Source: an uncultured Desulfuromusa sp.
GTDB lineage: Bacteria > Desulfobacterota > Desulfuromonadia > Desulfuromonadales > Geopsychrobacteraceae
Reading direction: 5' to 3'
Length of the DNA stretch: 64,000 bases
NCBI RefSeq assembly: GCF_963675815.1
Contig: NZ_OY776574.1
Location: 800,001-864,000, forward strand
The translations under genes and the position numbers were made by a program. The stretch's first letter is position 1; every line of letters begins with the position of its first letter. A model generated the notes under the pieces. The model saw only the letters and a program-made list of their open reading frames with translations. It made no database searches and was not told the origin of the DNA. Below are positions 53,457 through 62,551 of the stretch, piece after piece.

Positions 53457-54583
53457 GATGCCACCCCCTGCAAAATCACCGTCGCATTAATACCACCAAA
53501 ACCGGAATTGCTGCTGAGCAGATAATCACCGGAAATCTTTTGTGGGATGGAACTCAGCTGTCCCTGTCCGGCGGCCTCAGCGTCCAGACAACCGACCGTA
53601 CCAGGTATCAACTGTTGCTGTAACGAACGCGAAGCAATGGCAATTTCAACTCCACCTGCAGCCCCGAGACAATGTCCCAAACTCCCCTTGACCCCATGTA
53701 ATGGTGGTAATGATTCTCCAAAAACAGCATTAAAAGCCGTCAACTCCATGGCATCATTGTAGATAGTTCCTGTGCCGTGAGCATTGATTGCAGCAATCTG
53801 ACTGGTTTTGATCCGCGCTTTTTTCAAGGCCTGCTGCGTCGCAAGAATCAGACCGCAACCATCGCGAGCAGGGGCAGTGACATGGTGAGCATCATTAGCC
53901 ACTCCCCAGCCTACGACATAGGCTTGTGGCAATTCGCCTCGGCGATGAGCACAGGACTCACTCATTAACAGCAGTGCGATCCCGGCCTCTCCCAAAGTCA
54001 ACCCTTTCCGCCTCTGATCAAAAGGGCGACAGGGCTCATCAGACAGGGCCTGCAGGGCCGAAAAGCCAGAGAAAACAAATTCACTGACAAGGTCTGCAGC
54101 ATAAACCAGCACCGATTCCACCTCTCCCGAAGCAATCATTGCTGCTGCCCGGGCGACAGCAATCGTCGATGAAGCACATGCCGCATTGATATTGCAACCC
54201 GTTGCCGACAAACCAAAATAGCGGGCAACTTTAGCCGCAAAGGGCTCAAACAATACAGACTCAGGGAGAGCATCCCCCCGCCTGCAAGTCGCAGTCAAAC
54301 GATCAATCTCCCCTTTGGTTGAAGCGACCAGAAAACGACTATCTCCTGGAATATCAGGCATTTGTGTCGCAACACGGGCAAGTATGGAATCCTGCAAAGA
54401 AGCATCTTTTGATGTCTGTAGAGCTTCGATACAAGCAGCATAACGGGAAATATAATTTTCACAGCTAAAACGGGACAGGGGAGAGATACCGCTATCTCCA
54501 TGCAACAGCCGTTGCCAAAGCTGATCCAGACCGTCCCCCAGAGCCGTTACAGTTGCAATTCTGCTGATAACAACCCGACTCAC
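53453..54583 (-). CDS. Beta-ketoacyl-ACP synthase (FabF-like), active site intact
   Basis: A 376-residue ketosynthase starting with GTG at 54583, overlapping the thioesterase stop (GTGA) after AGGGGAA. The active-site Cys is at about 136 in NINAACASSTIAVA, the histidines in NAHGTGTIYND and KGSLGHCLGAAGG. It can catalyse condensation of acyl-ACP with malonyl-ACP. Together with the half-length partner downstream it may form a second KS pair beside the KS-CLF at 43970-46230. Confidence 0.92.
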   Translation of the reverse strand: MSRVVISRIATVTALGDGLDQLWQRLLHGDSGISPLSRFSCENYISRYAACIEALQTSKDASLQDSILARVATQMPDIPGDSRFLVASTKGEIDRLTATCRRGDALPESVLFEPFAAKVARYFGLSATGCNINAACASSTIAVARAAAMIASGEVESVLVYAADLVSEFVFSGFSALQALSDEPCRPFDQRRKGLTLGEAGIALLLMSESCAHRRGELPQAYVVGWGVANDAHHVTAPARDGCGLILATQQALKKARIKTSQIAAINAHGTGTIYNDAMELTAFNAVFGESLPPLHGVKGSLGHCLGAAGGVEIAIASRSLQQQLIPGTVGCLDAEAAGQGQLSSIPQKISGDYLLSSNSGFGGINATVILQGVAS

Positions 54584-55041
54584 TGGAGTTCCCCTGACAG
54601 CCAACGCTGGCGAAACTTCTCGTAAAATGGTGGCGGCAACATCAAGACATTCTGATCCTGATCCATCAGCAGCTGCACAGAATAACCAGTCGTTGTTACC
54701 TCTCCGTCAGCGTTACGAAGGATAAATTCATGATTCAGTCGTGTGGCATCTGTCCAGTGCAAGATGGCTTCAATCGTGAATGAATCACCAAAACGCAGCG
54801 GCAGCAGATAATCAATATGCATCTGTTTGATCGGTGCGATCACTCCATGTCGATAAAAATCCATATACCCAAGACCATATTTTTCCCCGAGTAACACTCG
54901 TCCATCTTCAAAATAACTGGGGTAGCGGCCATGCCAGACAATCGCCAGAGCATCCACCTCTTCAAAGCGTGCCACCCGGTCAACACTGCAACGCAATGGT
55001 TCAGGAGCACCATCCTGGCGCCTAAAGTAAGGCTTTTTCAT
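54580..55041 (-). CDS. Acyl-CoA/ACP thioesterase, 4HBT hotdog fold
   Basis: A 153-residue hotdog protein with RFEEVDALAIVWHGRYPSYFEDGRVLLGEKYGLGYMDF, the YbgC/FadM-type active site (Asp in EEVDALAIVWHG), and HIDYLLPLRFGDSFTIEA. It probably releases or edits the acyl chain. ATG preceded by AAGGATC. Confidence 0.88.
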   Translation of the reverse strand: MKKPYFRRQDGAPEPLRCSVDRVARFEEVDALAIVWHGRYPSYFEDGRVLLGEKYGLGYMDFYRHGVIAPIKQMHIDYLLPLRFGDSFTIEAILHWTDATRLNHEFILRNADGEVTTTGYSVQLLMDQDQNVLMLPPPFYEKFRQRWLSGELQ

Positions 55042-55055
55042 TCATCTGATCCTTT

Positions 55056-55148
55056 TTACTGTTCTGTCATACGTGAAATGGTGTGAAGTTGCGTCAATAC
55101 ATTGCCGATCAAGACTTTTTTACAACTGAAGCAATAGGCAGGCAGCAT
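55056..55148 (-). CDS. Tiny 30-residue ORF, translationally coupled
   Basis: An ATG overlapping the dehydratase stop (TGATG), with GGAGGG upstream, opens a 30-codon frame: MLPAYCFSCKKVLIGN and on to a TAA at 55056-55058. It fills an otherwise empty 106-base space in a densely packed operon and carries a CxxC. It resembles no family I know. It may be a genuine small protein, or just spacer that happens to be open. Confidence 0.35.
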   Translation of the reverse strand: MLPAYCFSCKKVLIGNVLTQLHTISRMTEQ

Positions 55149-55534
55149 CAATTTGTACCCTCCAGATCTTCTAGTATCAGGACAAAACTCGCTGCACAGC
55201 GTCCGGAAACCTGAAGCTCACTGGTACAATGCCATACCTTATCTTTTTCGAGACAACTCAGACGAACCTCAATTTGATCGCCTGGACGTAACTGTTGTAG
55301 AAATTTTGCCCGTTTTAAAGAGACAACTGATAACGGCAATCCAATGATTTCTTCAGCCAGCAACTGTGCCAATAAAACTTGCAATACCGCCGGTAAAATA
55401 GGATATCCGGGAAAATGTCCGGAAAACCCAATAAAGTTCTGATCGAAGCAAAAACTTTGCCCCCCTGCCATTTCAGTTATCTGAGCGGGGGCTATTGCAG
55501 ATTCTTCAATTGCAGCTCGCATTCTGCTCATCAT
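55148..55534 (-). CDS. 3-hydroxyacyl-ACP dehydratase-like hotdog protein
   Basis: A 128-residue FabZ-like protein. FIGFSGHFPGYPILPAVLQVLLAQLLAEE holds the catalytic-type His and the GHFPG.P.LP signature; SLKRAKFLQQLRPGDQIEVRL follows. It should form the trans double bonds during polyene extension. Start overlaps the DUF3261 stop (ATGATGA). Corresponds in position and type to one of the two dehydratases of aryl polyene clusters. Confidence 0.85.
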   Translation of the reverse strand: MMSRMRAAIEESAIAPAQITEMAGGQSFCFDQNFIGFSGHFPGYPILPAVLQVLLAQLLAEEIIGLPLSVVSLKRAKFLQQLRPGDQIEVRLSCLEKDKVWHCTSELQVSGRCAASFVLILEDLEGTN

Positions 55535-56193
55535 TCCTGCCTTATCTCACGGACCCACAGGGACAATTTAACCCCGTGTTGAAAGTCATTCATAATAATC
55601 TGTTCGGGAATTCGACTCGATCCAAACTGGCGATACTGATCATATGCAACCCGCCAGTCACGGCCATCTGCTGACAAGCGAGTATTCCGCAAATCTTTGC
55701 GGCAGTCGTAACTGAAAACAAGACTTCCGTCAGAAAATTCCCGTCGCAAAAACTGGACATTATTACGCATCTCGAACTTATCATCAAACTGTGGTCGGGG
55801 CTGGAGAAAAATCTGCCGCAAACTCTGCCCAATCCCCAAAGAAAGCCCTTTAACCTGTTGCAATTGAGGAATGGCACGCTGCAATTGTTGCCCCTCTTCA
55901 GTCACCAGCAAATCAAACAGCACCAACCCCATTTCATTCATTGCCACAAGACGCGCTTCACCGTGGACTAAATCAAGCCTCAGAAACCCCTCCAGCGGGA
56001 TCTTTTTGCTCCCGATTTCCAGCAAGGTCACTTGTCTTAATCTCCAGATACCGGACTGCCCCAACCAGTTCTCTGCCAGCAACTGCTCCACGCTGGCTTC
56101 AGCACGACAATCCTGCGGCAATTGTTGCGGCGGAGTTGCCGACACGCAGGAAACCAGCCCCAGAAGTAATAGCAGATAAAAAATCCTCAGCAT
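55531..56193 (-). CDS. DUF3261 lipoprotein
   Basis: A 220-residue protein with a lipoprotein signal ending LVSC and a LolB-like body (WRLRQVTLLEIGSKKIPLEGFLRLDL, LVAMNEMGLVLFDLLV). DUF3261 lipoproteins occur with a LolA-like protein and an MMPL exporter in aryl polyene clusters, where they are thought to accept the product at the outer membrane. Starts at the last base of the exporter gene. Confidence 0.87.
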   Translation of the reverse strand: MLRIFYLLLLLGLVSCVSATPPQQLPQDCRAEASVEQLLAENWLGQSGIWRLRQVTLLEIGSKKIPLEGFLRLDLVHGEARLVAMNEMGLVLFDLLVTEEGQQLQRAIPQLQQVKGLSLGIGQSLRQIFLQPRPQFDDKFEMRNNVQFLRREFSDGSLVFSYDCRKDLRNTRLSADGRDWRVAYDQYRQFGSSRIPEQIIMNDFQHGVKLSLWVREIRQE

Positions 56194-58571
56194 CAGTGCC
56201 TCTTAGGTCTAAAAGCGGGAATAACCAGCACTGCCGTTGGTACCGCGGCACTGATCCCCAGCAGCACCGTCAGACCTATCGAATGTAAAGCAGGATGTCT
56301 GGCCAGCACCAAGGCGCCAAATCCAACCAGGGTTGTCAATCCGGAAATCAGGATAGCCCGTGATGAAGCCAGATGCTCTTCCTGCTGCCCATGGCAAACC
56401 ATAAAAATACCATAATCAACCCCGAGACCGATGATCAGAATGGAGGCAACAACATTGAACAGATTCATTTCCAGCCCCAGCAGCCCCATCCCACCGAACA
56501 TCACCAGCAAACCGGTTAACACCGGCAACAAAGCCAGAAAGACTTCGGGCAAGCGGCGAAACAGAAGGACTAAAAGGGCCAGAACGGCAACTCCGGCAAA
56601 GCTGATAAAACGACTGAAATCCACACCAATTTCATGACTGAGCTGCTGACTGAACCGGCGCTGTGAAACCAGAGTTATCCCCGGAAGGGTTGAAAATTCA
56701 CTTCCCAAACGGGTAATCATCTCCTGTTGATCGGGGATCAGAGTTAACAACCGGTAGCCTTCATCATTTTTCAACAACAAGCTATCCATCACTCTTCCAA
56801 GTCCCCAGTGATCAAGAAGCTCCGGATCCGCCACCAGCTCAGGTCCGGCGAGTCGTTCCCAGAAGGGATCAAAAGCATTGCCGGAAAAGCCATATTTCTC
56901 ACCACTCAATTGCAATAAATCCCGAGTTGTCGCCTGCCTCTCCTGCCAGAATACTTTCCATGCCTGCAAATGACGTTGCTGGGTCTGTTGTGAGGGAAGC
57001 AAAGGCGCCAAGCTAACAACATCATCTAACAAACCTCTCTCTTTGAGATGTTGCCAGACCTGCTCATTGCGCTGTAGGGCACCCTCCAAATCATCAGCAG
57101 AAGCAAAAACCAAAGCCCGATTACGCATATTGCCCCAAGTCTCACCCAACATCTGCTCAGCTTGCTGCAATTTTTTGGGCAAATAGCTCAATTGTCGCAG
57201 TTCCGCATTAATTTTCAGATGTTGAGCCTGCACTGCTGCGAAGCCGACAATCCCCAGCCACAGCAGCAGCACGACAATGCGTAAAGCAGGAATGCGGTCA
57301 TAAACATGTCGCCGCAGTTGCAACACCGAAGATGCTCCCTGCTCTCTGTTCTGACCAATAAAGTGGGGGAGAAAAAGCAACGCCAGCAGCAACGCGGTCA
57401 CAATTCCAGCCATAGCAAAAACAGCGAGTTGACGCTGTCCGGGCAACGCGGAAGACAACAGCACCGCAAAAGCAGCCAGAGTCGTCAAAGCACCAAAGAG
57501 AACAGGGCGAGAAACGGCACGTAATAATTGTTCTCGTCCTTGCTGGCAGCGGCCATAACGCAGAGCAAAATAGACATGCAGCCCGAAATCAATCGTGATC
57601 CCCAGAAGCACGGCTCCAAAGCCAACCGTGATTCCGGAAATGGGCTCAAACCAGGTTCCCGTAACAACCAGAGCCATCGCCATGCTGAAGAGCGGCAATA
57701 GATAGACAAACAAAGCCTGCAGTGAGCGCAAAAACAGAAAAAAAAGAAGCAAAATACCGGCTCCGGAAACCAACAGAACCAGTTTCATATCTTTCTGGAT
57801 TGTGTGAGCGTTCGCCAGGGTGTAGGGATGGCCACTGATCAGGTTGGCACGAATGCCCTCAGGCAGCTGCCGACACGCAGCAGCGAAGGCATCAAGCAAA
57901 GCCTGACTACCGACCGCATCAGTAATTGAAATCGGCGTATCGGCAAGAATCAAGCTGCTGTGACCATCACGGCTCAAGAAATGACCATTCTTCAGTCGCA
58001 CTTCGGGAATCGGGTTGAGATAGCGCAGCTTCTGCTGGACCAGCTTCTCCAACTGCAAGGGATCACGACGAATAGTCTCTTTGAGAATCATCCCCTGCGG
58101 TTGTAATAATTGCGCCAGATCCGCAGCCAGGCTGCGATCAATTGCATCCGGGCTCAGTCGTGTTGCAATTGCCTGCAAATCTTCAGCATCTGCTAAAACC
58201 GGCAAGTATTCCCCTAACTGATTCAACATTGGATTTGCTGACAGTTCTCCAGGCCCACTGAGGGCTTTGTTAAAGAGCTCTACAGGAAGAGATGAACGAA
58301 GCTGATCTGTTGCTGTCAGGAGAGTATTGCTGTCAATATCGGAATCAGCTGTCAGATGAATCACCAGCTGTCGAGCAAAAGGGGCCTGCTGCAACAGCTG
58401 AAAATCATGAGAGACCTGCGAGTCGCCATCCGGAAGCATTGCTGAAATACTCTCTTCAATCTGCAACTCTGATATTTTCCAGAAGGCCGTCGCCAGCAAC
58501 AACAATAACAGAAGCACCAGCCAACCACGCCGCCTCTGGAATTTCTGATAGCAGAACGTGATCAATCCCAT
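56193..58571 (-). CDS. MMPL-family RND lipid exporter
   Basis: A 792-residue protein with two repeats of one helix, periplasmic domain and five helices. SISAMLPDGDSQVSHDFQLL follows helix 1; GAVLLGITIDFGLHVYFALRYG and IIGLGVDYGIFMVCHGQQ carry the proton-relay residues of helices 4 and 10. MMPL transporters move lipids from the inner membrane. With the LolA-like and DUF3261 genes it makes a transport set for the product. End-to-end with both neighbours. Confidence 0.92.
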   Translation of the reverse strand: MGLITFCYQKFQRRRGWLVLLLLLLLATAFWKISELQIEESISAMLPDGDSQVSHDFQLLQQAPFARQLVIHLTADSDIDSNTLLTATDQLRSSLPVELFNKALSGPGELSANPMLNQLGEYLPVLADAEDLQAIATRLSPDAIDRSLAADLAQLLQPQGMILKETIRRDPLQLEKLVQQKLRYLNPIPEVRLKNGHFLSRDGHSSLILADTPISITDAVGSQALLDAFAAACRQLPEGIRANLISGHPYTLANAHTIQKDMKLVLLVSGAGILLLFFLFLRSLQALFVYLLPLFSMAMALVVTGTWFEPISGITVGFGAVLLGITIDFGLHVYFALRYGRCQQGREQLLRAVSRPVLFGALTTLAAFAVLLSSALPGQRQLAVFAMAGIVTALLLALLFLPHFIGQNREQGASSVLQLRRHVYDRIPALRIVVLLLWLGIVGFAAVQAQHLKINAELRQLSYLPKKLQQAEQMLGETWGNMRNRALVFASADDLEGALQRNEQVWQHLKERGLLDDVVSLAPLLPSQQTQQRHLQAWKVFWQERQATTRDLLQLSGEKYGFSGNAFDPFWERLAGPELVADPELLDHWGLGRVMDSLLLKNDEGYRLLTLIPDQQEMITRLGSEFSTLPGITLVSQRRFSQQLSHEIGVDFSRFISFAGVAVLALLVLLFRRLPEVFLALLPVLTGLLVMFGGMGLLGLEMNLFNVVASILIIGLGVDYGIFMVCHGQQEEHLASSRAILISGLTTLVGFGALVLARHPALHSIGLTVLLGISAAVPTAVLVIPAFRPKRH

Positions 58572-59212
58572 CAGAATTCCGGAACCTGAAAAGCAGCCGC
58601 AGAGAGTTCAGCATTAACCTCTGCATCAATAAAGCGGATTAAGGTACTGTCTCCACCCTGTTCAACCATCAGTACCTCTGCAACATGGCGGCGGTCAGTG
58701 GAAAACTGGATTTGCAGATATTCAATAAATGCTGCTTCTCCCTGATCTAGGGGAAACAGGGAGAGTACAACCGGTTCTGCAGAGGAAAGCTCCATCCGGT
58801 AACGACTCTGCAACCAGTCAAGATCGACTCGTGCCCAGGCTAACAGCTGTTGGGCAATCATCCCCATAATGGGATCTGATTGAACCGAAAAATTTTCCTT
58901 CTTTTGACTCAGACTGTTCCATCGCTCACCCTGATCACCACGGAGAACAAATCCGGACCCAACCGGTGTCAACAATTCCCATCGCAACCGGTCCGGCTTC
59001 CTGTAAGCAAAGCGGCCATTGGAGAGTAGTTTTTCAGAAAAAATCTGCAGGTATTTTTCCTGAACAAACGCACTTGAAAGGGTTTCTGTCTCTGCGGCTG
59101 CCAGCTTTAATTCCGCCAGCAACGGAGTGAGATCTTCCGCTTTCACCAAGGGAGAAGAAACGAAAAGAAAAAGCATGATAAAGAGATATGTTTTAGATAT
59201 TTTTTTCAACAT
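58571..59212 (-). CDS. LolA-like periplasmic lipid carrier
   Basis: A 213-residue protein with a signal peptide (to about VKA) and a LolA fold: ETLSSAFVQEKYLQIFSEKLLSNGRFAYRKPDRLRWELLTPVGSGFVLRGDQ. It likely carries the lipid product across the periplasm between the MMPL pump and the DUF3261 lipoprotein. Adjacent to both dehydratase and exporter genes. Confidence 0.9.
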   Translation of the reverse strand: MLKKISKTYLFIMLFLFVSSPLVKAEDLTPLLAELKLAAAETETLSSAFVQEKYLQIFSEKLLSNGRFAYRKPDRLRWELLTPVGSGFVLRGDQGERWNSLSQKKENFSVQSDPIMGMIAQQLLAWARVDLDWLQSRYRMELSSAEPVVLSLFPLDQGEAAFIEYLQIQFSTDRRHVAEVLMVEQGGDSTLIRFIDAEVNAELSAAAFQVPEF

Positions 59213-59215
59213 CGA

Positions 59216-59641
59216 TCAATGAATCCAGACTTTCACTTCGCCGCTGGCGACCAACATATCTCCGCGCCAGATTTCCCCTTCGGCAACAGCGAAATCATCC
59301 AGCTCAGCCAGCGTACGAATTTTAACCAACAGCTGCTCACCCACAAAAACGGCTCCGGACCAGTTCAATTTTTTTATTCCGACCAGAAAACCTTGCCGCA
59401 CCGGTTTTTCTTGCAAACGATCAAGGTAGCCTTTCAGAGCTGCATAACTCTGAGCGATCAATTCAACCAGAGCGATATCTTCAAGCTTTCCGTTCATATC
59501 GACCAGTGGGCATTCAGCCCCAATTTGTGCGGCAACCATCCCGTTTCGGCCTTCAATTTCGAGCAACTGATCAACCAACCGCATCGGTAACCGATGTGGC
59601 ACCAGTTCTTCTGCATTCAACGGCAAAGATAAATCACCCAT
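59216..59641 (-). CDS. Second hotdog dehydratase (FabA/FabZ-like)
   Basis: A 141-residue protein: EELVPHRLPMRLVDQLLEIEGRNGMVAAQIGAECPLVDMNGKLEDIALVELIAQSYAALKGYL. PHR.PM.L.D and ELIAQ are the conserved points of the ApeP-type 3-hydroxyacyl-ACP dehydratases, which pair with the FabZ-like one in polyene clusters. Between the ammonia-lyase and LolA-like genes with gaps of 3 bases. Confidence 0.86.
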   Translation of the reverse strand: MGDLSLPLNAEELVPHRLPMRLVDQLLEIEGRNGMVAAQIGAECPLVDMNGKLEDIALVELIAQSYAALKGYLDRLQEKPVRQGFLVGIKKLNWSGAVFVGEQLLVKIRTLAELDDFAVAEGEIWRGDMLVASGEVKVWIH

Positions 59642-59644
59642 AGA

Positions 59645-61231
59645 TCAATCCCAATAAATTGACAAATCATCGAATAGCTGGCTGGAAAAAAGCAACTTAC
59701 GGAAGCAAACCAGGTCATCATGAAAAATCCGCGAATTGTCGTACTGGCTGAAATCTTTATTAAGCGTCTGGAATATCCGCCCGGTGCCACGTCCTAATTT
59801 ATCGGCGTTGCGAAATGACAGAGCCTGTAAGTCGGCAAGAACCTCTAGAGTAATGATATGCTTTGCATTACTGACGGATTTGAATGCTTTGCGAGCCGCA
59901 ACGGTCCCCATACTGACAACATCCTGATTTGAGGCATTATTGCTGATTGAATTCGTGCTCACCGGATTGGCCAGCTGACGGTTTTCAGCAGTCGTTGAAG
60001 TGGCCAGATATTGTGCTCCCATAAAACCCATCGTCAGTCCCAGAGTGCCAGGTATGAGGAATTCAGGGAGTCCCTCGTTAAGATTCTTATCGAGATACTT
60101 GTTGGTTCGCCGTTCCGAAATATTACACAGGGTTGAAATAGCCATGCAAAGCATATCCATAACAAAACCTATACTCTGACCATGGAAATTTCCGCCATGG
60201 ATAATTTTTTTTCTTTCCGGGATAATGATTGGATTGTCGTTTGAGGAATTCACTTCAACCTCAACTACTTTTACCGCCTGGGCAATAGCTTCAGCAACCG
60301 GAGCCAGAACCTGCGGAGTACAGCGTACAGAATAAACATCCTGCACATTGATACTGGTCTCATAGACAGGACCATCCGCTGTCTGCTGGCGGATCAAATC
60401 ATGCATTTCTGCACGCAAAGTGATATTGCCCGATCCCCGGTAAAGGTTGCGAATTGTTTCAGCAATTTCCATTTGCCCAAGATGTGGTTTAACCAGATGC
60501 AGATCTTCATCAAAGGCATCATCAATACCACCGAAGATTTCAATAGCAAAAGCACCGGTCACACAACTGATGTTAATCAGTTTGCGGGCGCCAAAAAGGG
60601 CAAAAGCAGCCAGCGCGGTCATAGCGCTGGTACCATTCATCAATGCAATCCCCTCTTTGAAGCTGAGTCGCAGTGGAGCCCGGCCCAGCTTCTCGTAAAC
60701 CACTTCAGCCGGTAATAACTCACCCTGATAGTAGACATTGCCCTCACCAATAATAGCCAGAGACAAGTGGGCAAGATGAATCAAATCTCCTGAAGCACCA
60801 ACACTGCCACATTCAGGGATATAGGCTGCTACCCGTTGGTTGATCATCCACTGCAGATGTTCCAACAGCTCAATCCGCACACCACTGAATCCCTTGACCA
60901 AAGTGTTCAAACGCACAACCATCACTGCTATCGCGATATAGTCTTTTAACGGATCACCCAACCCGGCAGCATGACTGCGGATCAAATTAACTTGTAAGGT
61001 CTCAATTTGTTCATCATCGATAATCTTGTTACACATCGGCCCAAAAGAGGTATTGACCCCATAAATAATCCGTTTGGCAGCAACTTCCTCTTCAAGAAAC
61101 TTCCGGCTGGCACGGCAACGTTCCAAAGCCTGAGGATCGAGAGCAACCTGTTTATCGCCAACCCCAATGGCAACGATCTCATCAATGGTCAAGTCGTTCC
61201 CATTCAGAACAACAACATTTGCTTTATTCAT
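59645..61231 (-). CDS. Aromatic amino acid ammonia-lyase (HAL/PAL/TAL family)
   Basis: A 528-residue protein with the self-forming MIO triad Ala-Ser-Gly at about 146-148 (CGSVGASGDLIHLAHLSL), the active-site Tyr in IYGVNTSFG, and QDVYSVRCTPQ and the NSSNDNPI region. It removes ammonia from His, Tyr or Phe. At the selectivity position it has Ser-His (NLIRSHAAG, residues 86-87), the form of histidine lyases and of some bacterial tyrosine lyases, so the substrate is not fixed by sequence. In this cluster 4-coumarate from tyrosine, the known aryl polyene/flexirubin starter, is most likely. Confidence 0.93.
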   Translation of the reverse strand: MNKANVVVLNGNDLTIDEIVAIGVGDKQVALDPQALERCRASRKFLEEEVAAKRIIYGVNTSFGPMCNKIIDDEQIETLQVNLIRSHAAGLGDPLKDYIAIAVMVVRLNTLVKGFSGVRIELLEHLQWMINQRVAAYIPECGSVGASGDLIHLAHLSLAIIGEGNVYYQGELLPAEVVYEKLGRAPLRLSFKEGIALMNGTSAMTALAAFALFGARKLINISCVTGAFAIEIFGGIDDAFDEDLHLVKPHLGQMEIAETIRNLYRGSGNITLRAEMHDLIRQQTADGPVYETSINVQDVYSVRCTPQVLAPVAEAIAQAVKVVEVEVNSSNDNPIIIPERKKIIHGGNFHGQSIGFVMDMLCMAISTLCNISERRTNKYLDKNLNEGLPEFLIPGTLGLTMGFMGAQYLATSTTAENRQLANPVSTNSISNNASNQDVVSMGTVAARKAFKSVSNAKHIITLEVLADLQALSFRNADKLGRGTGRIFQTLNKDFSQYDNSRIFHDDLVCFRKLLFSSQLFDDLSIYWD

Positions 61232-61243
61232 TTTGGTTTATCC

Positions 61244-62551
61244 TTATTCACTGGGCTTTCGATAATCAAAAAAAGTCACGGGTTTACGCATATCCGGCCT
61301 GATTGTTTTTCTTTTAATCTCTTCCGGGTCAACTAAAACAACCTCTGGTTTCACCCGCGTTTTGGCAGCAATCAAGGCGGCAACCGTTGCAGCACTCAAG
61401 CTGCTATCACGGCAACCAATCACGACCCGCAACTGATCTGAAAGATCAAAATCGGAAGAGACCTCAAGATAATGTCCATGGATTGCACTGATGCCCTGCA
61501 AAACCCGGCTGATTGCAGCGGGGAACAGAGTCGTACCGCGGCATTTAAGCATCTGCGTTCGGCGCCCGAGAATGGGACCAAGTCTTGGAGTCTGGCGACC
61601 ACATCCACACGGAGCGGAATGAAGTCGGGCGATATCTCCGGTACGATAACGAAGCAGCGGTGTCCCCTCAACTCCAAGCGGAGTCACGACAACTTCCCCA
61701 GCCTCACCAGGATCAACCAGGGCTCCCTGATCATCAATAATTTCAACAACAACCAACTCCGGCAACAGGTGGCCGCCGCAACCAGCAGGACAATCAGCAA
61801 AGGCTGTCGCCATTTCAGTGCTGGCATAGGTCCCTAAAATTTGCGCAGACCAGCATTCCTGCAAAGCTCTCCCCAGGGGGGAAAGAGAAAGGTCATCATT
61901 CCGTACCGGTTCCCCGATACAAATCAACTTATCAACTCCAAGTTGTCCCGGATCTTCTCCACGGTCCTGAAACTGACGAGCGACCATCAACAGGAGACTC
62001 GGAACTCCAACCAGAACATTAGGGCGCTGCTGACGAATGAGTTCAGCGACCAGTCCCGGCTGTCCTGATCCTGCTCGAATTGCAGTCGCTCCGATCCGGC
62101 GCAGGCCAAGAAAATAGGCGAGACCGGCCATAAATACCCGGTCCAGCGCAGCACCGATCAAAACCCGGTCAGAACGGCTGATCCCTGCTGCAGTAAAAGC
62201 AAGTTGTTCATTTCTTGCCAAACGCTGCAAATCGGCATCCGTCTGCCAGATAGTCACCGGTTCACCCGTCGTCCCTGAAGTCTGGCAAATATCAACCACC
62301 TGCTGTTCCGAAACTGCGAGAAACCTGCGATTGCTCTCAGCCAATTCAGCTTTGCCCGTCATAGGCAATGCCGCTAAATCATCCAGTGAACGGAACTCTG
62401 CCGAGGAAAATCCACGCTGCTGAAATAACTCCCGATAGTAGGGTGAGGCCTTTTGCAGGTAGCGTAGATGACATTGCAACAGGGCAAGCTGTCTCGCATT
62501 CATCTCAGCAACAGTCATGCAATGATTTTGCCTTGCAACTGAATTCAGCAT
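61244..62551 (-). CDS. AMP-forming acyl/aryl ligase (PaaK-like)
   Basis: A 435-residue adenylate-forming enzyme with the P-loop TSGTTGEPVTIW, GTYASTEMATAF and YRTGDIARL. It is closest to phenylacetate-CoA ligase types and has a Cys-rich patch (CPAGCGGH, CGCGRQTP). It probably activates the aryl acid made by the neighbouring ammonia-lyase and loads it on ACP or CoA. GAGAGG precedes the ATG, which overlaps the acyltransferase stop. Confidence 0.88.
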   Translation of the reverse strand: MLNSVARQNHCMTVAEMNARQLALLQCHLRYLQKASPYYRELFQQRGFSSAEFRSLDDLAALPMTGKAELAESNRRFLAVSEQQVVDICQTSGTTGEPVTIWQTDADLQRLARNEQLAFTAAGISRSDRVLIGAALDRVFMAGLAYFLGLRRIGATAIRAGSGQPGLVAELIRQQRPNVLVGVPSLLLMVARQFQDRGEDPGQLGVDKLICIGEPVRNDDLSLSPLGRALQECWSAQILGTYASTEMATAFADCPAGCGGHLLPELVVVEIIDDQGALVDPGEAGEVVVTPLGVEGTPLLRYRTGDIARLHSAPCGCGRQTPRLGPILGRRTQMLKCRGTTLFPAAISRVLQGISAIHGHYLEVSSDFDLSDQLRVVIGCRDSSLSAATVAALIAAKTRVKPEVVLVDPEEIKRKTIRPDMRKPVTFFDYRKPSE

